Shown piece by piece: positions 47,933-57,037 of a stretch of DNA of 64,000 nucleotides (position 1 is its first letter; the number at the start of each line of letters is the position of its first letter). Both the position numbers and the translations under genes were made by a program. The DNA comes from Tilletia caries (Eukaryota > Basidiomycota > Exobasidiomycetes > Tilletiales > Tilletiaceae), in the NCBI GenBank assembly GCA_032718865.1, contig JALUTQ010000038.1, positions 434,001 through 498,000 on the forward strand, given 5' to 3'. Below the pieces are notes generated by a model. That model saw only the letters and a list, made by a program, of their open reading frames with translations, did no database searches and was not told the DNA's origin.

Positions 47933-48675
47933 TCACTTCCAATTCGTTTCACAATAGGGCTCACACCCATAGCACTTCATATGACACTCGTCGGGGTGCC
48001 TTGAGTTAGACTCCATGCAGCTCGAAAAGCATTCGTTCTGAGAATAAATTCATAACTGTTCAGTCATTCCACACTTGAATCACAACTATGTACCACTTAC
48101 TGGATAGCACTCCTCACGACACAACTTTTTGTCCTTTGAGGGTACAAGTTTAGGTTTGGAATGCAGGCAGTCCGAATAGCATTCGGCCTGAGAATGAATC
48201 ATAACTGGTCAGTCGTGTGTCGCGACAGAAGTTCCATCCTTGAAATCACAACTATGTACCACTTACTGGATCGCACTTATAACGACACGAGTTGGCGTCC
48301 TTTGAGGTTATAGGTTTAGGTTTGGAATGCAGGCAGTCCAAATAGCATTCGCCCTGAGAATGAATCATAACTGGTCAGTCGTGTGTCGCGACAGAAGTTC
48401 CACCCTTGAAATCACAACCGTACCACTTACTGGATAGCACTTATAACGACACGAGTTGGCGTTCTTTGAGGTTATAGGCTTAGGGCTGGAATGCAGGCAG
48501 TCCAAATAGCATTCGGCCTGAGAATGAATCGTAACTGGTCAATTCTTGTGTCGCGACAGAAGCTCCACCCTTGAGATCACAACTATGTGCCACTTACTTG
48601 AGTTTTGGGAGTTTTGGCACACACGACAGCGCACATGGTCGCGATGATCAGGAGGGTGTTGACGAAGAACTTCAT
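47933..48675 (-). CDS. Secreted Cys-rich protein of tandem C-x3-C hairpin-like modules
   Basis: Five exons: 48598-48675, 48431-48517, 48267-48353, 48101-48187 and 47933-48037 (147 residues). Exon 1 encodes a signal peptide, MKFFVNTLLIIATMCAVVCA, plus six residues. Exons 2 to 4 are each exactly 29 codons with C-x3-C, 15 residues, C-x3-C (for example ECYLDCLHS ... SCRYKCYP). Exon 5 has C-x3-C, 10 residues, C-x3-C and two further Cys. All introns are phase 0, and introns 2 to 4 are near copies of one another, so the unit (period about 165 bp) was amplified as exon plus intron. The spacing matches the alpha-hairpinin pattern of two disulphide-bridged helices, a fold of plant defence peptides and protease inhibitors. 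That link is by cysteine pattern only. A TATA-like CTATAAAC (near 48911) lies upstream, and a leader intron fits 48695-48804. Confidence 0.8.
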
Positions 48676-48694
48676 GCTTGTCGGTGTGTGAGAT

Positions 48695-48804
48695 CTGCGT
48701 CAGAGTAGCGGGATTAGGTGTCAACTGTCAGTCTAAATACAGGGCGTGGTAGACATAGCTCGCAGTGAAGGACTAAATCATCCTTCCTCAGTATACATAC
48801 TCAC
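48695..48804 (-). other. 5'-UTR intron of the Cys-rich gene
   Basis: On the minus strand GTGAGT begins at 48804 and GACGCAG ends at 48695, followed by about 19 nt of leader before the ATG. Confidence 0.5.
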
Positions 48805-49015
48805 CAAAGGTCTGGTAGGTTAAAGTAGTGGTGATGTGTGCGAATGGGAGGGAAAGGAAGGATGGTGTGTGATGGGACTCAGCAAGAAGACGAGCAGAGG
48901 ATGAGAGGTGTGTTTATAGGAATGTGCGAGGAAGGTGGCGACTGGCGACTGGCGACTGGCGGATCTATGTATCATTGAAGCAGAAATTAGGGAGACACTC
49001 ATTCGTTTAGACAAA
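48805..49015. promoter_or_regulatory. Promoter of the Cys-rich gene
   Basis: CTATAAAC on the minus strand (near 48911) is the likely TATA box. A triple GGCGACT repeat lies at about 48937-48960. Confidence 0.5.
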
Positions 49016-49760
49016 GTGAGATTCAGAAGCCGGAAGGCGATCCCCTCGTTCGTTCCTGTCCGGCTTGGGTGCTTTAGCCCCGACGATTCACCTCGTTCAA
49101 CGCCTTATATGCCAGCGAGAAGCACACATTATATACATACACGTAGTCACCGACCGATTTGCAATGTTCTTGTATGTACATAGCTTTGACGTAGGTACTG
49201 CCTCTGATCATGATTTACGCAACGTTATTGTCGATTCATAGCGATACATATTGCTTCACATGCAGGTTACTGGCATTATTATCTGCGATAGAACGATGGC
49301 ATTGCCAGGAAGGTCATCGATAAAGAGAAATGGTGAAGAGGAATGAGGCGGTGACGACAGGAGACGGGACGTTGGAAGCCTGGTGACGCCGATAGCGACC
49401 GGTGATTACTCTGGATAATGAATGGTCCCCCTCATACCTTGCCCTCAGCCCGCCGTCAGGTACATGTATCAGGCAGTAGCTTCTTCCGCCTTCTTGTACC
49501 TCTGTATGTATTTCGCACGTGGTTTTAGGCGCTGTTGGTATGTATCTGCTGAACGTTTGGTTGCGGAAAACGTTCGATGTGAATACATAACGTTTTGTTT
49601 GTGTATCTGTCTTTCAATGCGCACACGTTACGCAGAAGAGAAAGAGATCATGCGCCCGGCTTCTCGCCGGCACAAGGCATATGAGGCCTTGAATGAGGCG
49701 AATCGTCGGGGCTAAAGCACCCAGGAACAAGGGGAACGACTTCCGGCTTCTGCATCTCAC
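49016..49760. mobile_element. Fold-back or MITE-like element with about 95-bp inverted ends
   Basis: The left end (from 49016, GTGAGATTCAGAAGCCGG) is repeated in inverse at the right end (to 49760, CCGGCTTCTGCATCTCAC). Shared inner words include GGGTGCTTTAGCCCCGACGA and a following ATATGCC/GCGAGAAGC part. About 85% of roughly 95 bases match. I find no target duplication and no transposase. The 97-codon frame at 49422-49715 has no recognisable domain. Confidence 0.6.
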
Positions 49761-50336
49761 GGAAGCCTGAAGGATGGAAGTCCGCAACTCTACCACCTCA
49801 TTCAGTTGCAGTGTTGCACTGTTAGCCTGACTTACTCTCCGAGCGTGCGCTAACGTTCCCTGTAGCTCGGTTCGGTTGCTCATTCTTGGCTTCGTGCTGT
49901 GTTTTCTTTCATGTAACATCTTATTAACGCTAGGCCAGCCCATAGCCCACGGCCCACCCAAGAGAGAAAAATCCTCAGCCCGGAGTAGGTGTGGCGCGCG
50001 CAAGTCTCCGGCTGCTGCTCACCCCGAAATTCGCCCATGGGTCAAAGCCGCAACCCTTAACCCCCAAATGTGTAATGAATTGTGGCAATTGAGTACACGG
50101 CCCTCGCCTCTCACTTCGCCTCGGGTTCCCGTGGTAGTTATGCAGTCATCGAGGACCTCTGTTCCTAGGGCCGAAGCTCTTCCTGAAACGCATAAAAAGG
50201 CAGTCTGATCTGGCTGAACTCTCAATCCTCCCTGTCCCACACCCAAACACCACCTTCACCAGCCTTCTTCGCTTTCCACTCCCGCCGTTCCTTCACTCTC
50301 CAGACTTTCACGCCTCAACTCCAAAGTCACGCCGAT
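49761..50336. promoter_or_regulatory. Intergenic and promoter of the secreted protein gene
   Basis: A TATA-like CATAAAAAGG lies at about 50189-50198, about 140 bp before the next start codon. A CT/CCA-rich leader follows. Nothing else is supported. Confidence 0.5.
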
Positions 50337-50948
50337 ATGTTTTTCAGCCGTCTCATCACTTCTCTCGTCCTCGGCGCCGCTATGGTAGCTGCAGCTGCTG
50401 CCTCCAAGTCTCGAACAAGCATTCAGCACGACTTCAAGGCCGGCTCGGCCGGCGACGATGGCGATTACATTTGGGAAGACATCAAAGGTGTCGTCGATAA
50501 GCTTGGCAAAGTCTCCGGCAACGCGACGCTGGTATGGAAAGACGACTTCGTCGCATCGTCCTCGATCCTCAAGGTTCCTGGCTCGGATCTTCAGGCGTAC
50601 ACCAACTCGCGTGTAGACGATGTGAGAGACGTTCCGTTGAAGTTCAAAGATGCCTCAGAACTTACTCCTTACAAATACTCCCTTCTACCAATCAAATCAG
50701 GAAGCCTACATTTCGGCCAACACCACGACGTAAGTACTTGTTAGCCTCTTGCGACTTCTTGTTGCTCTCCAACTAGACGTACTGACAAGTATCCTCTCCA
50801 TTCGTCAACCAGCAAGGGAGGTTGGGCCTTTTCCGAGATCCAACTCAAGGAAGATGGCAAAGGGAGAGTGTTCATCAACTCCCCTCGCCCAATCGAATGC
50901 CGCAAGGGGAAGGGAGGCGAGAAGGGCGCCTGGATCTGCTCTTTCTGA
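50337..50948 (+). CDS. Secreted protein of unknown function
   Basis: Two exons, 50337-50729 and 50817-50948, give 174 residues. The signal peptide MFFSRLITSLVLGAAMVAAA is clear. The mature part reads DDGDYIWEDIKGVVDKLGKV, KDDFVASSSILKVPGSDLQA and KYSLLPIKSGSLHFGQHHD, then GGWAFSEIQLKEDGKGRVFI and ends with GAWICSF. I recognise no family. Only two Cys (IECRK and WICSF) are in exon 2. The downstream acceptor (CAAG at 50816) gives this coherent end; an acceptor four bases upstream (CAG, 50812) gives a basic frame unlike the rest, so I prefer the former. The TATA box and leader resemble the other secreted-protein genes. Confidence 0.7.
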
Positions 50949-52160
50949 AAGGCAGGCGCCCAGCTGCGCACGTCGTCAGAGCTACCGGCTGCAGGCTCCC
51001 ATATTGGTCGCTGGGGATTTGAAGCACAGTCCCACTTTCCGCCATCTTCTTCCAGCTTCCAATGATTTTGGCTATTCTGCTTCGTACTTCCGTCTTTTCT
51101 TTTCCTCTGGTGGAAACATCTTCAGCCTCTTGTATCCATCGTCATTTCCTCTTCTACCGACGCGATCCAGCGCCGTCTTCGAGATAGGATATGAAGCACC
51201 TTTTTTCCCTTTCCATTGCCAGAGGCTGACGTCGTCAGAAGTGGGACCATTGATTGTCGCTTGGAGCTGGTGGGAATGGAGCCAGCTACTGGTGTAGAGA
51301 GACCTCAAAAAGGAGGAGATCGATGAGCAAAGGTGAGCAAATCCAGCTGCCCCGAGGAAAGAGGAGGAGTTGAGAAGACTCTAGCACCGTATACTTATGT
51401 ATGCACACAGGGTCACTCGATAGTCTGATCACACCAGACCGTCGCACGCACGTGATGACAAGGACAGGATCCCGTGGAGACGGTCTGGGGACATTCGACG
51501 CGATTTACTTAGTAGGTGGCCCATACAGAACTGAAAGTTGTCGCAGACACTGCTCCAGTGCCCAACTTCTCGACGATCCGTCAAAAAGAGGCCCGTGCGA
51601 GCTGTCTGGTGTCCGCTCCACACGACGCAGTCAACACGAAGATTAGCTGCTCTACAGCGACGAACACAATGGCCAGCCGTGACACAACAAAGAAGCCAAT
51701 GGCAGGAAAAACACCATAGCGCTGCTCCTTGCCTGCTGAGCTCGCGGCAGCGCTGTCTTTGTGCTGATTTCGTTTGGCGAAAATGGAAGCTGAGAGGAGG
51801 AGAAGTGGGCCTTCAGACGGTGTTGGGTCAAAAAGTTGCAGGCACCTTCCAATTGAATCGGGTCGAATGTCCCCAGACCGCGTACGCGGTATAGTGCTTT
51901 AGCTCATTTGAGAGTTACAAGGTCTGGTGTGACCAGACTAGGTCACTCGAGACCCCTTTTCAGATTGTCACTTGTCGATTCAATTGCAAATTGTCATGTG
52001 TATAGTTGGTGGCGCATCAAACACTTCGAGCAGGTGAAAGAACCGAGGTTCGAGAATACATGTGTTTGAACTATGCCCACGCCACCTGAAGGATGCCAGC
52101 GTGCTCACTCTCTGGAAGCGGAAATTTGGGGGGCGAATATCGATGAGAACGCGTCAAGCA
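50949..52160. other. Intergenic, no gene seen
   Basis: The 1.2 kb between the secreted-protein gene and GH45 gene 3 hold only short frames without motifs. A GGTCTGGTGTGACCAGAC palindrome-like word lies near 51930, and a related TCTGATCACACCAGACC lies at 51424. Confidence 0.5.
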
Positions 52161-53192
52161 TCAGACGTGCAGAGCCTCGGGTGCATCGGCCAGCATGTGG
52201 TCGTCGTGGCGGACGCAACCACTGATCTTGATCAAAGCTGCAGGGCACTTGACGCGCTCGGCGCTCTTGGTCGTCTGAAGACCCTTTCGGCTGTCGAAGG
52301 TTCTGAACCTCTGTAGACTCGACATCATGAGCGCGTGAGCAAGAGTATATCTTTTTGCAGCTTTGGAGCTGCGAGCCTGAGGGTCCAGCACAGAAGAACA
52401 CTCACCCAGAGACATCCTGGATGAAGGCTCGCAGGAAGCTGAGTGCATTCGCTGGCAGCTTTGATTCCCCCATTCCGTTGACCCCAGCCGTCAGGGGGGC
52501 TGTTGTATTCGGAGACACACCCGTTGAAGTCGCCAACTCCTCCTGAGGAAAAAGCAGAAGTTAAGTTTCGCACATGATGTTTGTAGTAGTAAGATCAAGT
52601 AGCTCACCTCCAGGGACCTGAAGGTCGAATTGTCCGCCGCTGAGGCCACTTCCCTCGTTCAGCACCTGAGTGATCAGCACCAATCCGGGCTGCTGATGTG
52701 TCGTGAGTCGGTAGCAGCCGCAAAGGTAATCGGGCGGGTTCATGTTGCCGTTGTTGGCTCGCGCGGAGAAGACATATCCGACGTTGCCGATGGAGAAGGG
52801 CTGATAGTTTGTGCACTGATACCAGCCAGGAGAAGAACGTATCATCAGCAGCAGACAACCTGAAGATCTTTATGCTTTGAAATATGCTCACAGTGTAAGC
52901 GGGACCTCCACCGCAAACGCTTTGAGCGTTGTGGTCGCTCAAGCGGGTCAGACCATCCCGAGCACAGGAATGAGCCGGAGCAGAGACTGGAGCGGCGTTC
53001 GGCCAGGCCGCCGACGGCTTGCAGCAATCCCCTGTCAAGAACGTTCGCAGAGTCAGCCAGACCATCTTGAAAGCATGACAAGGCTGGTAGCTCACAGTAC
53101 ATCGTAAGAGGCCCGGATGGTACCCACTCCTCAGCGACGGTCACAGCAAAAAGGAGGAAAGGCAACAGCAGAGAGATGAGGAGAGAGGACAT
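52161..53192 (-). CDS. GH45 endoglucanase 3
   Basis: This is the paralogue of GH45 gene 2 with the same structure: 53096-53192, 52892-53031, 52608-52815, 52406-52542 and 52161-52310 (243 residues). Exons 2 and most of 3 are almost identical to gene 2. Exons 4 and 5 differ much more (GGIKAASECTQLPASLHPGC; RFRTFDSRKGLQT). The signal-peptide exon is also locally different (LLPFLLFAVTVAEEWVPSG). Catalytic-type motifs are TMYWDCCKPSAAWP and GVGDFNGC. It should be a secreted cellulase-type enzyme. The patchwork identity suggests the block duplication or gene conversion stopped inside exon 3. Confidence 0.9.
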
Positions 53193-55060
53193 TTCTGGAG
53201 TGGTGGAAGATAGAGTGGCGCGGTGAAGTGTAGAGTGTGAGTCACTGGGGGTTCTGCGAGCAGGAGACACAGTATGGCCGTTGCCTCCTCCACTTTTACA
53301 CCTTTGAATCACCCTTTCGCCACCAGAGGATTGCAGGGGCGCTGCAAGCTTCGCGGTGAATGATATCCACAATCTCCTGACTGGGCGCTATACACATGCT
53401 GCATAGTATCGCTTGCAGTCGCGCCCCATTTCGAGCTCGTATCCTTAGAACGACTGGGAATCCACTAAGGAATTGGGGGATGGTGATCGTGCGAGGGAAA
53501 GATCCTGGTCGTGTGACCTGTCGTACTTTTGGCTGTCGTGGTGTCGATGAAATTGGATCTCTAGCTCATCGTCAAATGGTACGCAGAGTTCGGACCCATC
53601 AATCCCTCGACCCTTTGCCTGTCTACGTCGAAGACGCAATTCGTCAGCTGATGAAGACTACGACAACGCTCGAGCTAAAACTTAGGGAGCAGTGGTAGCA
53701 GGTAGAGTACGACCCTGAACGGAGGCGTCCGCGACAAAGCCAAGTGGCCCATAATTTCGGGGTGCTGACATTCTCGGATGAAGCTGACTCGCAGGCCGCA
53801 GCCCAGCAGGCTATAACTGCGTTACATCCGCCTTGGAAGTTCTGACCAGCTGACCTCTTCTTCTTTCTCACTGACTTACGATTTATTCGACTTCCCTCCG
53901 AATTCCTTGCCTCCCACTAAGTAGCCTTTTATCAGCACTCCTGTAAAAATACGGCTCGCTACTCCGCTTGTGGCCTCCTATCCTCGCTGCGACGGCCACA
54001 CATGCTCTGCGACGGAACCTACACGGCTTATGGCCGCGGTGATGCTCGATCAGCACGCGTACGCACCACAATGCGCTACCAGGTGAGTAGCAACGATGAG
54101 TACCTTGATGATATGGACATATGTGAGCTGATCAGTTGAGACGGCCGACACTAGAAGACTAACTCCTGGCTACACCAAATCGATGAGTTCAGTGACGACG
54201 GGCATTTTCCTCGCCTCCCAAGCACTGATCCCTGACATTGCTCCTGCCGGCTTCCTACTCTCTATCCCAACAGGACAACGCCAATCACTCCGGAGCCAAA
54301 GAACAGCTTTCGCACGCAGGCTGGACCATTACCTATGGCCATCGATGAGTGTCCTTATTTCGGCCGCAACGACTCGCATCTGACCAAGGCCACCCTTCTG
54401 CAGCTAGGTGGCAGCATCGACAAGAGCCACGTCAATGACGGTATAAAAATGGGACATCGTCGACTCCGACTCAGTACTCTTCGCTTTAAATCTCATCTGT
54501 CACAACGGTGCCTTCTTCTTTTTCCAGCTCTTCATCACGCTCTCCTTTCACGATACGACCCAGGTATCCCCGTCTAAGTAAAAGTCAGAAGTATTCCCAC
54601 ACGTAGCCCCTTACGACGCTTCCATGAACTTGTGGGCTACCGAGTGACTCGTAACTGCTCTCTCTTGTAAAGGAAACAACTCTGGCGCTTAGACTCTTCC
54701 TATGGGAAAGAGAAGAGATGGCTGAAGGAAGTGAAGATGCAAAAGAGGTTGGAATACACAGTATACCGAAGGGCTCAGATAGTTCAGAGTTCCTCCTTAC
54801 AGCTTCTTTGCAAAAATATAAGAATTAGCCAAACTTGCGGTGAAGACATGCCAGACATCCGGAAAGACAGATAATGCCCCTCGACTCTCAAAAACGGACC
54901 TCAGCGAAACGTTCCACTGATGTGATTTGATGCACCCTGAAGCCTGGACCGTGTAGCAGGGCGGGAAAAGGGTTCGTAATTGGCGAGCTCTATGAAAGGT
55001 ACATGTGCAGTCTTTCAGTGGCATTGGATTGCCTCACTTCTGCTCCTGCAGAAGCAGAAA
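53193..55060. other. GH45 gene 3 promoter and duplicated coding relics
   Basis: The content is the same as 44115-45981, including the in-frame TAG (53696-53698) in the unassigned relic. One extra A (TATAAAAATGG) near 54445 changes the downstream frame compared with copy A. Confidence 0.5.
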
Positions 55061-55445
55061 TCACTCTTCCTCGGTCTTGCTGTTGTGAAGGAGAACGTAT
55101 GCAACACCGATACACCCGCCCGCAAACGTTACCAAGCCGGCCCACGGAAGGATCTCTCGAACGAGACCTCGCTGGTCCAGACTCGCTATAAGGTGCGACC
55201 CTTCTCTGCTGATCTTTGATGATGACCTTTCCTCTTGATGCTCAGGAACCAGAGCGACGGCTAAAGGAGTATGCCTCGTGTTTTTCCTGGTCAATCAGAT
55301 GTTCAAGAGTGAGAGAGGCGTATACGGAGAACGGTAGTGGGCCTGCGGCGAAGTAGAAGCTCACCACGTCCGGCTGCGCGGCACCATGGCCGAGCAGGAA
55401 GAGACAGACAAGGCCGCCGTATGTGATCGAGGAAGCTCGGACCAT
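55061..55445 (-). pseudogene. Small secreted or membrane protein, copy B (frameshifted)
   Basis: It is the same gene as 45982-46365, but the T run at about 55280-55284 has five T instead of four. This splits it into a 67-codon N-terminal part (signal segment) and a separate frame with the membrane span. It is either a broken paralogue or a homopolymer error. Confidence 0.55.
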
Positions 55446-56279
55446 TGCCGATGAAGGATTCTTGTGGAAAGGGTGTGAACTTGAAATTGGAAGGGGAAAA
55501 AGGGACTGGTGACGAGAAAGAATGTGAGCAGAGCCAGCTGCTTCTAGGAAGGACTGAAGAAGGGGAGGATGGTGAACGTCTCAGCGTCGTGGGAAAGTGA
55601 AGTAGGTGCTTTATATATATCTGCTGTCACATGTCACAAGAACGTAAGTCCAGCAATTGATTCGACCTGGGTCCGATTCTGTCGAGGAGAGTGGGTGTTT
55701 GGAAGATTGAATAGCCGCGGAAGTATGGGGTCCAGGCCGCCGCAAAAAGGAAGTATTCGAACAACTCACCAGCATTCGGACTTCTCAGCAGGAGACAGCG
55801 GTGATCTCGTGTCGAATGTCTTGGGAAATCAGTGCTGCTCCAAGATGCCCGAGTCTCGTTCACTCCGCTCAGTCTAAATCGATCACAAACAACTCAGTGA
55901 GCTCTCCGCTTGATATACTTTATGCCACCTGTTGAAGAGAAGACTCATCGTGGCCACCTCCACGCCATCTCGTCGCACCCTCTAGCTGAAATCCTTCTTT
56001 CAGACACAGAATCTGCGTTTGCCGCAAATACATCTCACCGAACATACGCATTGCGGGCGCAATACGAATGCATATGACTGGGTATGCCACTCACTGCGAA
56101 AATGGAGTGAAGCAGAACAGGAGCGAGCAGGACAGCGTTGTGAGTTGAAGCCCACCACTCTTACGGATATATGTACGTATGAATAAGGCTGGTCCAGAAA
56201 AGTGATCTCTTCTATCTATTCACTTCCTTTTCCAGCTACCTGACTTCAAACTCATTCTCGAGCTCCTTCCCTCTCCTCT
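55446..56279. other. Duplicated upstream region
   Basis: It contains the copied TATA box (TATATATA near 55615) and the unassigned remnant beginning near 55923. Confidence 0.45.
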
Positions 56280-56497
56280 ATGACACCTTCACCAAGATGC
56301 AGCTCGCATTTGAGCAGAGCACAAGCATTACCCTTGGCCCAGACAGTTTCAGCACCCTGTACGTCACCTCTGGCTCGACTACTATGCCCAAGGGTGTTCG
56401 CGGTCGGCACCGCAGTTTGACGCACTTCTTCCCTTGAATGGGCGAACGTTTCGGGCTGGGTGCGCACGAGCGCTTTACCATGCTAAGATGACCCGAT
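56280..56497 (+). pseudogene. LYS2 fragment, copy B (truncated)
   Basis: This is the same adenylation-domain fragment as in copy A, but sequence similarity stops at ATGACCCGAT (56488-56497), right after an 11-base loss. Here ERFTML is intact, without the extra A of copy A. Confidence 0.75.
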
Positions 56498-56689
56498 TGT
56501 AAGAACTGGATGCTAGAAGGCTGGGAATCAAGGCAAAGTGGAGGCTGAAGGCCGGGAGCTAACGCTCGAGCCACAAGGCAAGGTGGAAAACAGATAGAAG
56601 GGTGTGTGATTGTAGTGCAAAGGAGGGCTCGATAAGACACAAGACCGGATGGGGAGAACAGCCAGAGAGAGCAGGAGAGAGCAGGGGTT
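56498..56689. other. Junction between the duplication and the DIRS-like element
   Basis: No gene is seen. Purine-rich AGAGAGAGCAGGAGAGAGCAG precedes the element. It may belong to the element's left end. Confidence 0.4.
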
Positions 56690-56985
56690 TCTACGTGTGG
56701 CCCAAGCCTCACACGGCCTTCGGAGCCGAGCGTAGGAGAGCGACTTCCGATAAGGATCAACAAACAATGGGGTCGCAGTTACCCTTTGTCTTCCTTTGTC
56801 CCACGGAACGTTATCGCACTCAGCCCACATCACTTCTCCCTTTCTCTTCCAGACGTACTTATATCGAGCCTCGCACCCAACTTTCTCCCTGAACGCGACC
56901 CCCACCACCTTCTCACTTTTTCTCCTACGCTCCTCGCTCAAACGCTACGTTTCTCTCTCTCAGCTTGCTTCATCACATTTCTTTT
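56690..56985 (+). repeat. Left direct repeat of the DIRS-like element
   Basis: It begins CTACGTGTGGCCCAAGCC and ends ...CACATTTCTTTT. It is identical to 61834-62133 except for a few bases and a 4-base CTTC difference. Confidence 0.85.
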
Positions 56986-57037
56986 TATCTCATTTCCTTC
57001 ACCCTGCCCACCATATCTAAAGCCTTCAGTCATCATC

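Larger units (their letters stand above)
52655..56497. repeat. Segmental duplication, copy B
   Basis: It matches 43577-47430. Copy-specific changes include an extra CATATG word near 56068, loss of about 12 bases near 56165 and 11 bases near 56487, and homopolymer differences. Confidence 0.92.

Noticed and set aside
48001..48560. CRISPR-like array, from regularly spaced repeats with a period near 165 bp
   Set aside because: The repeats are exon-intron units of a eukaryotic gene with clean splice sites and reading frame.
52035..52060. tRNA B-box-like GGTTCGAGAATAC
   Set aside because: No A box or cloverleaf could be built around it. No tRNA or rRNA gene was found in the window.
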